This document shows positions 25,729 to 37,761 of a stretch of DNA of 64,000 bases, piece by piece. Each line of letters starts with the position of its first letter. The stretch's first letter is position 1. The notes beneath the pieces are model-generated. The model made no database searches, had not been told where the DNA came from, and saw only the letters and a list, made by a program, of their open reading frames with translations. The position numbers and the translations under genes are program-made. Source of the DNA: Formicarius rufipectus (taxonomy: Eukaryota; Chordata; Aves; Passeriformes; Formicariidae); the NCBI GenBank assembly GCA_013399695.1, contig VXAU01002298.1:665618-729617 (forward strand), given 5' to 3'.

Positions 25729-28700
25729 ACCTGGTTCCCAGAGCCATCCCTAGTCCAGGGTGCCCCCTCCCCTCAGTTGCACTATTTATCCTCCCACATG
25801 AAGCCTGTGGCTCTCAGACTTCTCAGAAGAGGGTTGGAGAGCCTGTATCAAACTTGGTTTTAGAGACAGTTACACAAGATAAGGAAGCTGGTCCCAGAAA
25901 AGCACTATCCTGCCTGCACAACACCCTCTTTTCAAAGCACACCTTATCTAGTTGGCATGGTAACATTCCTATTCTCTGCTGAAAAGTGTTTGAGGCACTA
26001 ATTCTTTCAGGTTTACACCAACTCTTTCAGCTTTTCAGTTCCTCACAGTCACCGCTCTTTTTTTGCTGTTCCTTGCAATATGGATCATAAGAAACACCCT
26101 CTGAATTCTGATCTTCTAAAGCTGTTGGGTCTTCCCATTAGACTTACACTGTAAGGTGGATTTTTCTGCTTTTATTCTTCTCAGTACAAAGGGACATATA
26201 CATACTAATGATCGTATGTTTTTCTGTCAGATCTGACTTGTCTTTTTGGCTGTTTAGACAGGAAAACCACAGAAATTTCCTCATAAACTGGTGAAACAGT
26301 TTCTCTCCCATAACAAATTTGATGAAAGACTTCACTGTCAATTTTCTCTCTTCTTCCTTTCTTTCCTCTGGAGGATGTAATCAATATGAATCAATATAAT
26401 CTCACAAGGCTACTTTAACTGTCTAGTTCTTCACCCTACTAAAGGTTGGTACAGATTATTTAATCATTTATGACAGCAATTTTGGAGTCAGGAGCAAGCA
26501 AACCACTCACAGAGAACTGTTTAAACAGTGAAATGCTCACCACCTTCACCTAAGCTGACCTTATGCCAGTCTAAAATAAGGACTTCCCTAATAAATTTTA
26601 AGGCAGAAGAATCAGGAGTTAAATATTTCTTCTGATACTGCTGCTTGCTTGGAAAAATATTCTTAATATTTTATTTTACATTAATATTTTTAAAATATTC
26701 TTAAAACTTTAATAGCTGCATATTTTGGAGAATGAAATGCAGGCAGGACTGAGCCACGGTGTTGTATTCTATGACTCTACGAGGGGAAAAGTGTCTGTGT
26801 GTTTGTATGCAATACTAATATGACAAATTAGGTCATTTGCAGCACTTACCTTTGGTAAATCCACTATCTATGTGGTCAAAGAGTAAAACATGTGCTTGAG
26901 GCTGGTGATAAACAGAGGTTTAAAATCAGCACACCACTGCCCATCCTAGTCCTAGCACTGCTGAACCAGGATGGATAACAGCGGATTTGACTGCTACCAT
27001 TCTTTGCTTGCAGAGTTCATAGCGCAGCACTCACTCCACGGGATGTGGTCACATCCTGAGGGTCTTCCTAAATTTTTATCTAGTTGTGAATTTCCATTCA
27101 ACTCCTCTTCCTTTCATCCTCTGAAGACATTTTGTAAGATTCTTAGTACTGTCAAAATCTCAGTCAACTTCACTAACATCAATTCAGGGGTTCATAAATT
27201 TTTTATAGGGATTCCATGATGTGCTGGTAGTTACAGAACTTTGATTTGAGTGTGCTTTTCATATCCTTTTATTTTCTAGTCATTTTTTCCAATGAGCTGT
27301 GTCTACCATTGATGCCTAACCTTCATCTGAAAACGTGGTGCCTGGATCAAGTGTTCAGTCTCAGCAGGAGGCACTGATTAGTTCTCTTCCCCTTCATCAA
27401 ACTATGATTGATCCCACTGTAGACTCAGCTATGTGGGTCCAAGAATAGAAGAAAGATGGATTTTGGAGACTGGTGTTACTCAGATGCTCAGAAGAGAAAT
27501 TCTAATTGAAATCCACACTCTCAGACTTTCGAATATTGGTTCAGACCAATGACTTTTTACTACATAACTTGAGAACAACAAAAATCCCAAGGAGTGAATC
27601 CCAGTATTCTTCTTACTCTATGTACTTAAACAAAGAGCCACATTCACATGTTTGTTTGATTTTTTTCCTCTTTGACTGATGCTAAAAGTTGAAAAGTTGA
27701 AAGCTTTCCTGTCTCATTTTCAGGAAACATGGTGACTCTTACATCATAACATCACGTAGTCTGGTGGGCATGGCAATACAGCTTAAACCAATTTGCATTA
27801 ATCCAGAAATCAATCCCAGGTCTTCAGAGGAGAAATTGTGAAAGCACTGGGGGACAGTCCTGTCTTCGTTTTAAGAACTGTGAGTCCTCTTTAGCTCAGC
27901 TCTATGCTCCACCTGATCCTCTGCAGGAGGAAACTGCAGAGTTGGTCATGAAGCCTGAGCGTAAATTAAGAGAACAAAGATATATAATCAAAATATCTGA
28001 AAGGGACTGACATGGAGTTTGCCTTTAAAATTAAAGCCTGATTGCAAATTCTAATTTTTATTATTTCTTTTACCGCTCTTAATTTCTCTCAATCACTAAT
28101 TCTGAGCAGAGTGGCTGGTTACAGCTCATTTCAAATAACAGTGAGGGTCTCAGAGGTCACCAAAAATCTAAAACTCAGTAAGAGGAAGGCTTTAGATCAA
28201 ATACTCGCAAATTTATACCTAAACACAATTTAGTGAACTGGTGAATCAAGTGAAAGACAGATATCCATAGTAAAGCAGGTTGTGTTAGCTTTGATAGCCA
28301 CAGGGCTACTTAGTTATGGTGATGCTTAACTTAGAGGTCTCTAATCAGCTTCTTTGGTTGTGTCTCTAATTGGATTGTTCACAGCTTGACTAATTAATGA
28401 AGCAGGGCCAGGAGCTGAAGCCTGAATCACTTCAGGTACAGTGGTGCACTCTCTGCCTGTGCATTAAGGTCTCAGCTTCTGTCCCTTTACTAATGAGATC
28501 AGCTAGTTAATATCTGGAGGACAATTAATGAACAGCATCCCAGCTTTTTTACCAATGACATTTTGTACATTACAAACATTTTAACATTTTACTGTCCTTT
28601 CAGATTCAATATGAAATTCAGTGGAGTCAATGGAAACTAAAGATAGCAAAAAAATTTAAATCATGCTCTCTGAAAAATCTTCTACTTTTAGAGATTTCTA

Positions 28701-30731
28701 ATTTAAAACTATTACAAAATATGTTTTCTCCAGAAAATAGATTCTTAAAAATCCATTTCAGAATGTTTTTCTCAGTTCAACTAAAAATTTGTCCTCCTAG
28801 ATGCCTATTTTGAAGAACATTGTCAATTTATTATTCTTTTTCACCCTGGTGGTGGAAAATGGAGACAAGAGAAGTTTTGAGATTTCTATAAATTTCTCTA
28901 GCAATGTATTTTCTATCAAAAACCAAATCCCATGCCAAAATCCCAGTCAGATCTCAGAGAAATCTTTCCATGGGAGTTGGAGCCATTCTAGCAAGACATA
29001 TGAGCGAGTGATGTTACACAGTTAGGCAAAACTTTATAGGACATGATTATCTCTCTGTGCAATATCTGGAGTGGGTTTCTGTTTGGAATAAGTACCAGGG
29101 AGACGTAAGAGTCCCTAATTTGTCCCTATCCTACAGAGTGTTGTTAAGTGTCTTTATTCTGCAACAGTTCCTGCCATCAAAGACATTAAATAATTTCTCA
29201 TTTTTCAGCAAAACTTCTAATAAATGTTTTAGTATAGGCATATTTGAATGGAGTTGCCAAGCAATGTCATAAAAATGTAAGTCCATTCCAAATTCCCATT
29301 TCAGAAGTATAATATGCTGTGGATAATGAAAGACTTGGACAGTATAAGTGACTTCATACTGTTAATTGTAAAATAGTTTTCATAGTGACATGTAATTGAA
29401 AACATGGGTAAAAAGCTACTGAAAATAAGTATAATTGTAAGGGGACGAAATTAAAAGGGTTTTTGTTTGAAATTTAATCTCTCATTTGATTTCTTTTGTC
29501 CAGTGACACAAAAGTCAGCAGGAGAGCATTCAACACTTTAGAAGCAGAAACTTTTTCAGTTTTCTTCTGAAAACTCTTCAATTTAACTCAAAATATATTT
29601 AAATCATGAAGGTATTCAAAGTATAAAACATTTACTCTGTATTTCAGTCTGATCACAGTCTTATGGGACCTATTCCTTTTTAGAAAAAATTCCATTTGGC
29701 TTAAAACATTATCAGAGAACCTGGTAAACTACTTTGCTCATTGTGATTTCCAGCACACCATAACTTTGTATAGCTTGGTCAGTATGGTGGACCTATCCAG
29801 TAAGGGGTTTGTATTCAACTGGACAGTAAATATTTAATATCACGCAATTATCATAATAAAACTTCTTAATTATATTCCAAATGAACACAATATCATTATG
29901 GGCATATTTAAAAGATATGTTGATGCACCTGAAAGCAGTAAGATAATCAAGGTGCCAATTTTTTCCTTTCCTGGGGCACTGACTTACAGGGTATTCTGCA
30001 ACACACAACTCCCTACACACACTTTCCCAAAACCTCAGGCTGCTAAAGCATAAGCCATGTGCCATTTGTTTCTCTCCAGTTTGTAGTTAAACCACCAAGG
30101 AGTTCTCTGTGATACAGAAAGAGAGAGGAAAACCCCTTCCTTGCTTTGAGGGGTAAACATGTTTAACCATTGTGGGAGGGGCTCTGTGTCCTCCAGCCAG
30201 GAACTGAGGGCTGTAAGCAGCTCCCTGACCTGTTTAACACATCCCCTTGCACATCACCATCATCATCATGGCTAGGCTTTGACAGCATGTGCCACAAATC
30301 ACATTCCATAAACACACTGAACTCTTTCTTAAAACCAGCCTGATTCCCATTCCTATTATTTCCTTTTAAAACCATTTCCAGAACTTCCCTCTCCCCATCT
30401 GCTGGAAACCCTTCTCTAAACACCAGATTGTGTTGTATCTGTGGGCAGTCCTTACAGGGCGGGTGAACATGCACTTTCAGTTTAAATAATGTTTATCCCT
30501 CACTTTCTCCTCCTAAAGGAAAAAGGACAGTGCTGTTGGCACTCACAGCAAACAGGATACAGTTCTGGGATACTGTTTTAAAGGACAGTTTGGAAAAAGT
30601 TGTTTGGTCATAAACCTGTATAATTTGGCCTAACTATTTCCTGTTGACAGCATCACCTACTCAAAAATCAGTGTGCAAAAACTGATGACAAAGTGACTCT
30701 ATGTGTCCACATAAAAGAGGCAAGACCATAC

Positions 30732-30743
30732 AATATATATATA
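30732..30743. repeat. Short AT dinucleotide repeat
   Basis: About six AT units in an otherwise ordinary AT-rich context. Confidence 0.8.
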
Positions 30744-32617
30744 TGCAAAAGAACTAAAAGGACGTATATAAATGAGACCAAAACTGAATGTTTACAGAAT
30801 CCTGTGCTAATAATGGTAAAGAAGGTGGGGAAATGGAACGTCTTATTTGAGGTGGGGGTTGAATTAATCTGTAAGACAACTGAGGAACTTAACAGCAGGC
30901 TCATAATCAACATAATACTCTAAAAGTGTCATAAAAATTGGTATCAAAAATAGGTAGTACAAAGACAAGACAGACAGACATCAGGTAAATAAGGTACCTC
31001 TACCTGCAAGAACTACACAGTCTTCTGGGACTGAAACCCCCTGACTAAACATGGCCAGTATAATTTTTAGGGCCATATCAGCAACAGGATTATGGCAATG
31101 ACTGTGAAAGGCTTAGGGAGATTAGAAAGATGGATCAGAGAGAAAACTCAGTGCCTTACTGACCCCTTCAGGTAATAGGCTGAAACCCTGAAACATGAAA
31201 TTTAGCTGAAACTGTTCTGCTAATGTGATTTTTAGGTACCATAAATATGCTGAAAGCAATTCACAGGCTCCCAATTACAAAGCTGTGCTGAAGCAACCCG
31301 AACCCTTCTCTCCCTATAAGCCAGAATGCCTTGCAAGAACACACCAAAACCTCGTATTTGACAGTATAATCTGATTTGAGGGGATCAAAGCAATTCTGAG
31401 TCTAGAATCTCAGTGGGCTTTCAAGAGTTTCTCTCTGGGAGCTATTTTCTAGTCTTACGGAGAAAAACATCTAATTTATATCCCAAACCACTGTGTTTTA
31501 TTCTTATTAAACTGTAAACCTGGACAATCAAATCTGCCCCTATAAATCTGCTCCCATGCTAACTAATCAGCAGACCCACTTTCCGCAAAGAGATGCCAAC
31601 CTTCAATGATGAAGTAATTTCTCAGATGACTTTTCAGAGAGGACACCTTTGGATCTGTTATCAAAAGGTTTCCTGGCAGATTCCTTCAGTGTTTGTGGAA
31701 CACCTTCTCCCATGCAGACTGAGACCCTTATGCAGAATTTTTCATGTAGTGCTACACCTGAAGGAAAAACCACCTCCACATCTGGATGTTCATACCTTTT
31801 TTAGGCATGTAAGGACTAGATCACCACTTCAGTTGTATTTTAAAATAATATTTGTAGTTTATAGTGAGAGATTTTTTTTTCCACCACAGTCCACAGGTCT
31901 GTCTCCAAATTACCACTTTACAGGACAGAGGGGTAGGTAATGCCCAGTTGTTGATATGGGGGGTCACGTGTGTGGCTGTGACCAGGGCAGGACAATCAAT
32001 GAGTTCTTTTCATAAACCTGTTATAGGATCCGATCACTGTTTCTGTTAGAACTGAAGACAGATCTGTGTCTTCCTTTGTGGGGTTTATTTTAATTGTATT
32101 TTTCCCTGCATGGACTCTTTTTTCTCTAAGGGCAAAGGGGCACTATTTAGAATTTCTTCTATTACAGTTTGAATAAATCAAAATAAATAAATCATAGGCT
32201 TCTTTCATCTTTAATTTCTGTTCTTTGGTCATTTACAGTTCTTGGTGACATGATGGATGGTATCACTATTAGAAAATGGCAAGGAAAACTTATGCTTCTG
32301 TTTAGCTGCTTGGACATCTCATTAAACTCAAGAGAATTGCGACAAAACACTGATTTCTTGGCAAGAAAACTTTTTTATACACCAGTTTTGTTGAAACTCT
32401 CATTTGAAAAAATATCCTTAAATCTCAGGAAAACCAGAAGGAGGCCTCCATGAAGTGTTGAAAGTCAGACTGAAAACTGCACTGGCAGGAGACCCAGGTT
32501 TGCACCTCTTACATCTCTGATCTCTGACATGTGCCCTGATCATGGCATGGAAAAGACAGTCTTTGGTTTGGACCCCTGTGTCGGTTTTCACCTGATGTCC
32601 ACCCAAACCTCCAGACC

Positions 32618-32806
32618 NNNNNNNNNNNNNNNNNNNNNNNNNNNNNNNNNNNNNNNNNNNNNNNNNNNNNNNNNNNNNNNNNNNNNNNNNNNNNNNNNNN
32701 NNNNNNNNNNNNNNNNNNNNNNNNNNNNNNNNNNNNNNNNNNNNNNNNNNNNNNNNNNNNNNNNNNNNNNNNNNNNNNNNNNNNNNNNNNNNNNNNNNNN
32801 NNNNNN
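32618..32806. other. Assembly gap (189 N)
   Basis: Unresolved bases. The size may be an estimate by the assembler. It lies inside the GC-richest part of this neighbourhood, the kind of sequence that short-read assemblies of bird genomes often lose. Confidence 0.99.
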
Positions 32807-32942
32807 GCAGGAGGTCCCTCCTGGCCCTGGCTGTCCTTGGCTCCTCAGGACAGGGGGAGCTTCTGGCAGCTTCCAACAGAAACCATCCTGGACATTCCCC
32901 CCTTCCACCAAAATCCAGCCACAGAAACCTATGGCAACCCCA

Positions 32943-32978
32943 GAACCTTCGGTTTGAACCTTGGGTTTTGAACCTTGG
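32943..32978. repeat. 13-14 bp tandem triplicate
   Basis: Three consecutive copies of GAACCTT(C/G)GGTTT(T): 32943-32955, 32956-32969 and a partial third copy 32970-32978. It lies 136 bases right of the gap, which suggests that the missing bases may also be repetitive. Confidence 0.85.
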
Positions 32979-32984
32979 AAGGGC

Positions 32985-33895
32985 AGAGATAAAGAGAGAA
33001 CTTTTCATTAATATATCACACACCAAGAAGTCTTGTTTTAATTCTCATGCAAAGGAGAAAAAAAAACTTAGTTAGAACTTCCTTACTGTTCTGGAAAATA
33101 ATTGTGAGTGCCCTTGACTTAAGAAGCAGGCGGGTCTCAGAGACAGCCTCTTTAGCCAGCTCTCCTGACACATGGACAGGGCTGCAAAATATTTATTAAG
33201 CTTGCCTTGTGAATTCAGAGCTACCCAAGTTAATACACATTATTTTAGCAAGATATGCTCTGCCTGTATATGATTCTGGATGTGCAAGTATCTGAAGGAG
33301 AAAGTAAGTAATCTTGCTTTCCCCCACTCCCAACTTTGTAAACTCTGGAGTTCATAAAAAAAAAAAAATAATATTTTACCAATAAGAATAAATATCCATG
33401 TGGCAGTTTCCAGTCAATGCCTAATGCTCAGAAACCCAGCAGGAGGAAGAATTGTTTGAACAAAAGTAATTTTCTGAGTTCACCAGTGTGAATAGGCAAG
33501 TTACTTCTGCTCTCTATCAGGGTGAAGATGAACCTGTCAAAATAAGAAAATCTTGTATCAATGGCAAAAAACAAAGGCAAAACTATAAAATGGCTAAAGC
33601 TTGAGAGACTTCACCAGCTTTTTTCTATCACTGAGAAAGCTAAAGAAAAAAATGCAAATAAAATGCAACTCTCCGATTCTGCTGTGGGCTAGGAATGATG
33701 GAGACATTAAAATAAGACCTTTCTGAGCAGTTTGACTGCACAGAACGTGTGCCTTGATGTCTGTGACACCTCTGGGTCTGATTTCTGTTGCAGAGACTAG
33801 ATGAAAACTGGATATGACGGAGGAGGTTTTGAATGTTGAAACTCTTACATTATAGCTGTTAAAGTGAAGGTGTAAGTGCTGTGGTGGGTGGTTTA
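32985..33895. other. Unique noncoding DNA, no gene seen
   Basis: AT-rich unique sequence with an A13 run at 33356-33368. I see no gene, repeat element or RNA structure that I can support. Confidence 0.7.
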
Positions 33896-34135
33896 ATGCA
33901 GGGACACCTTCCACAATCCCAGGTGGCTCCAAGCCCCATCCAGGCTGGGCTTGGACACTTCCAGGGATGGGGCAGCCACAGCTTCTCTGCACAGCCTGGT
34001 CCAGGGCTTCACCACCCTCACAGTAAATAAGTTCTTCCTAATATCTAATCTAAACCTACCCTGTTTTAGCTTAAAACATTGCCCTTTGTCCTGTCTTAAT
34101 CTGTCCATCTACCACGAGAAGCCTTAAAACAGCTC
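33896..34135 (-). mobile_element. CR1 LINE 3' fragment, antisense, tail lost
   Basis: Read on the minus strand, 34108-33893 stays open and gives the CR1 ORF2 C-terminus with little damage: RFRLDIRKNLFTVRVVKPW followed by REAVAAPSLEVSKPSLDGAW. This is the best preserved CR1 reading frame in the window. The terminal untranslated part and the ATTCTATG tail are absent, so the copy has lost its own 3' end, unlike the other fragments. Homology fades to the right near 34135. Confidence 0.93.
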
Positions 34136-36284
34136 CTCTGGACTCCAGCTGCTGCTCCAGAAGGATAGCAGTCACCTGTAGCCCCTGTGTTGGTTTTTTA
34201 AACCCCTATGCAAATGCCTTGGACACTCCACAACATGACAAACAATGCTAGACTCCTGCATTTAGGCTACTGAATGGTGCCCACACGGTGGAATTGAGAG
34301 AGCCATTTGGCTCCCTAGAGGTGGTGGATGCCAGCCTGTGATCTGACAGCAAATTCTCTGCACTGCACTGAATGTGCTGAGTCAATCCCCAGTGAGCAGA
34401 ACAGGAGTGGAAGCACCACTGCACACAGATGGCCCACAGCCAGGTGTTGGAATCTGTGATCTGAATCGTTACCTCCTGTCAGGTATTGAACTGGCCAAGA
34501 GGAATTTCTGCATAATGATCTGTAGGCTCAGAAACTTAAAGTCCCTCTAAATTGTAGTTTAGATTCAAGTGGAATTTTCAGAATCTTCTGTTTCTACCAT
34601 ACCAAAGCATTCAGAATTAAGGTAAAGGCACAAAAATATTCCTGAGTCTAATAAATTTATGGCATGTAGAGGTTGTCTGAATAAGGATAAAACTTCTTTC
34701 TCTTTTGACATTCTGCAATTAATTTTCTCCCACTTTTTAACTCAAATGGTATTTTTACTTTTAAATTGTCAAATTGACTCAAAGTTAGGGGTACTAAATA
34801 ATCAAAAAATGAAACTCTTGAAGTAAAACAGATTACTTGGGTGACTGCAAATATTCCCTGCAATGTTGATGTTTTCACTTTTTGCAATATTCATTTCATC
34901 CTTCCTACTCCCAGCATCTGTGCCAGTTATAACCAAATCATATCCACAAGTCTTCTCACTGATCCTCATTTTTCAGGATAACAAAGGAGTGAGAAGTTGT
35001 TTTATCACCCGGATCTAGAATGAATTATGCCTATTGTTACATCTGAAAATTAGGGAGCTTTCTGTGGCATCAAATTTTGAGATTGCCTGTGAGAAAATCT
35101 ATGAGAACCACAAGCATATCAACTAAAAGTTTTCAGGCAAAATATTTAGCATGGTTCCATAAATTATACGTACATTTGGGTTTGAGCTTTTTAAGGCTAA
35201 TGTCTTGTACTGCTTTTTTAGATAAATGATCAGTAGGTAATTACCCTTATTTGTTTAAAAAGCTTTTTTGTACTGGAGAAATCTCTACCCTAGGATGAAT
35301 GGGCAATTCAGATAATTCAGAATAGCATTAATACATTCACTAGTTCGTGTATTAAGAGGTTCTTGTAAAGTATCATATTGAATGAAGGAGAATATCAGCA
35401 TGGAGGTTCAGAAGTTTATTAAGTGAGAGATACTAGATAAAATGTCAACCTACAGAAGTACACCACAAAAATATGACTGATTTGCAATCTGATGCCAGCA
35501 CATAACTGCAGTTCCCTGGATTGAAAATACAAGCTGCTTCTATTTTAGTGGGCATTTATGAGAGAGAAGAAAACATCAAGGATGCTACAAAATGGAATTT
35601 GGAATGTTGAAGTCATATAAGCTACAGACACAACTGCAAGGGTGTGATTTCTGTGGTGCTTTGGAAGATGTATTTTATCTTTCTCATACTAAAATTATAG
35701 TTTGTTCCTTCAATGCACCTTTGGATATGATGCTTCATCTTCCATTTCCATGGCCAGGATTTTTATTCAAAACCAAAACAATCCTCTTAACAAAATAATA
35801 TAATTACATTGGTTTTAAATATTTTTCAGGTTTTTCTATGCACATTATTAGACAGAAACTCATACAAAATTGTTATAAAGCACAAGTTCTTACCAGCACA
35901 GTGTCTTTGTGTTAATTTCATGCTAATTTATACTTAAAAACCTAATTCTTGTATTTCCTGACATCAGCTCACCCCTTTCAGTAAACAAAAAAGGAGGTGG
36001 GCTTAACATTTTTATCTTTGATTACTGTCACTAAAAGAAAAATAGAGCCAATTCAGGCACAGTTACAGGTAAATTTTGCCCTAGAGAATTTGCCATCTGT
36101 TCAGGCAAGTCTGACAAGACATAGGAGGAATGGGGTAGTGATCTCCTGGGTTTTTTTAAGAAAAACATATGAGGGTAAAAGAACCTCCCAAAGGAAACAG
36201 AGGGCGAAGAAACATATGCATTTCCAGAACCATATTCCAGAATCAAAACTTAACATATTCTCTCTGCCTTTGTATGTGGCATGA
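34136..36284. other. Unique noncoding DNA, no gene seen
   Basis: No recognisable gene or repeat. The first 350 bases are a little richer in GC (CAGCC and CTGG words) but do not match CR1. The rest is AT-rich, with open frames up to 123 codons that overlap one another on both strands at 36031-36472, as expected from chance plus the LTR-like block beginning there. Confidence 0.65.
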
Positions 36285-36950
36285 TGTGCTGGTTTAGAGT
36301 TAAATTGGCAAGCAAAATAAATCGAAATCGGAATGGGATTGCAAATACATTGATAGAAAAGGAAAATCCGTTTGACCCACAAAAACAGATGTGCAGCCCA
36401 GCACAGTGGAACACGAGTAGAATGGAGCTCACCAACCCCTGCGCTGAGCACTACGTAGGTACCTGAGTTCAAAGTAAAAAGAAAGGAAGAAACCTGTTGG
36501 TGAAAATGATGGCTGCAGTCCAGTGGCAGTCTCAGTCCAGTTGAGGCTCTGGTCCTCCTCTGGATCTGATGAGAGATTCCAGCCCCAAAACCCCAAGCTT
36601 ATCTCTGCTTGGGCTCAGATGGGAACGCCCAGTCCCTACCCCACGGTGGGGAGTTTCACAATGGGTGATTTCCTCTGTGAGGTCAATCCTGGCATATTTT
36701 TTGCATCCCTGATGGCCCCATGAGCAGACATGACCCCTCAGATGGGTGTGAAGGCACTAGTGGCTCCCCAGAGGGGAGTTCTCACACCTGAGTCATGGGT
36801 GTGAAGACAGGAAAACTTCCTTATCTCACAGAATACCCCAGTTTGTAGCCTGAGGGGTTGGGTGTGCCCTGGGCAGCTGCTGCTGCAAATGGGCCATTGT
36901 GAGCAGTTCATGAGAAAATGACATAGAGGGTTTAGAATACGCACCCACAG
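36285..36950 (-). mobile_element. Probable solo LTR of an endogenous retrovirus
   Basis: The block starts with TGTGCTGGTTTAGAGTTAAA, so it has a TG terminus, and then runs through GC-richer sequence unlike its flanks (AACCCCAAGCTTATCTCTGC, GGGAACGCCCAGTCC, TTATCTCACAGAATACCCCA). From memory this order of segments is found in a common LTR type of passerine ERVs, usually written in the other orientation, hence the minus strand. No gag, pol or env coding sequence lies beside it, so it would be a solo LTR left by recombination. I could not place the right end or find a target-site duplication, and CR1 sequence begins within 70 bases of it. It could be a different LTR family. Confidence 0.55.
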
Positions 36951-37018
36951 AGTGATAAACTGATCCTGACTACTGCAACCAGGACAGATGACAATGCAGT
37001 GATTATGAGAATAAGTAT

Positions 37019-37761
37019 GAGCCCAAAGAGTGGTGGTGAGTGGTATTAAATCCAGCTGGTCACAAGTGGTGACCCTCCCAGGGTACAGGTACAACAGGGG
37101 CAAGTGCAGGGTCCTGCATTTGGGGAGGAATAACCCCAAGTGCCAGGATAGGTTGTGTCTGAAGTACTAGAGGGCAGCTCTGCAGAGAAGGACCCAGGAG
37201 TCTTGGTGGCCATGAGCCAGCAGTGTGTCCTGGGGGCCGAGGGGGACAATGGTGTCTGGAGGAACCTGGGGAAGAGTGTGGTGAGCAGGTGAAGGGAGCT
37301 GATCCTCCCCCTCTGCTCAGCTCCATCTGGAGTGCTGTGTCCAGCTCTGGGCTCCTCAGCACCAGATAGACAAGGGGCTACTGGAGACAGTCCAGTGGAG
37401 CCACAAAGACGTTTAAGGGACTGGAACATCTGTCTTATGAGAGAGTGCAGGACCTGGGCCTGTTTCCAGAAGATCAAGAGTGGATCCCAATAATGTGCAT
37501 AAATATCTCAAAGGTAGGTGCCAAAAGGATGAGACCAGACTCTTTTTGATGGCGTACAGCAACAGGCTGAGCAGTAATGGCCATAGTCTAAACCACAAGA
37601 ACTTCCACCATGACAGGAAGAAGAACTTCTTCACACTGGGGGTGGCAGAGCCCTGGAACAGCTGCTCTGGGATATCATGAAGTCTCCATCTCTGCAGACA
37701 TTCAAAACCCACCTGTGTCCCAGTGTCACCTGCTCCGGTTCACTCAGCCTTGGCAGGGAGG
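37019..37761 (+). mobile_element. CR1 LINE ORF2 3' fragment, sense
   Basis: A long sense CR1 piece covers the late reverse transcriptase region up to just before the tail. Landmarks in order are GAGCCCAAAGAGTGGTGGTG at 37019, GGGCAAGTGCAGGGTCCTGC at 37097, GAGCCAGCAGTGTGTCCTGG near 37214, and the terminal coding part read as NFFTLGVAEPWN at about 37625. Between about 37064 and 37097 it jumps about 200 bases compared with the usual order, an internal deletion. At the right it stops at CTTGGCAGGGAGG, about 60 bases before a normal CR1 end, where an inverted CR1 tail begins. Frameshifts and stops make it dead. Confidence 0.92.

Larger units (their letters stand above)
24798..32440. other. Unique noncoding DNA, no gene seen
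   Basis: No exon, RNA gene or confident mobile element is visible in 7.6 kb. It holds an A-rich tract (25053-25105), an AT-rich GATAA/AATAA tract (25688-25728), a short AT dinucleotide run (30732-30743) and a cluster of TAAT-core motifs at 28338-28531. The longest open frame is 115 codons (31593-31940) with no recognised domain. A tiny CR1-tail-like string at about 26765 is too short to call. Confidence 0.65.
32441..32984. other. GC-richer island broken by an assembly gap
   Basis: The bases on both sides of the gap are richer in G and C than the surroundings: CTCC/CAGG-rich on the right, with a short poly-C, and moderately rich on the left. The right flank read on the minus strand (GTTTCTGTGGCTGGATTTTG) reminds me of bird LTR sequence, but I cannot support this further. 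A 13-14 bp triplicate sits at 32943-32978. Open frames that seem to cross here do so only by reading through N and must not be taken as genes. It could be a decayed LTR, a GC-rich regulatory region or a minisatellite. Confidence 0.45.

Noticed and set aside
26755..26785. TTCTATGACTCTACGA as a CR1 tail
   Set aside because: Only about 16-20 bases resemble the tail and no CR1 body can be followed on either side.
27791..27804. Perfect octamer ATTTGCAT next to TAATCC as a POU/OTX site
   Set aside because: Several other perfect octamers occur in the window (16282, 33652, 34208), at about the rate expected for AT-rich DNA, so a single site carries little weight.
32418..33026. Open frames of 107-202 codons crossing the gap on both strands
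   Set aside because: They are open only because N codons are not stops. The real sequence between is unknown.
33896..34135. Well-preserved antisense frame as a cellular gene
   Set aside because: Its residues (RFRLDIRKNLFTVRVV and APSLEVSK) are those of the CR1 ORF2 C-terminus, so it is a retrotransposon fragment.
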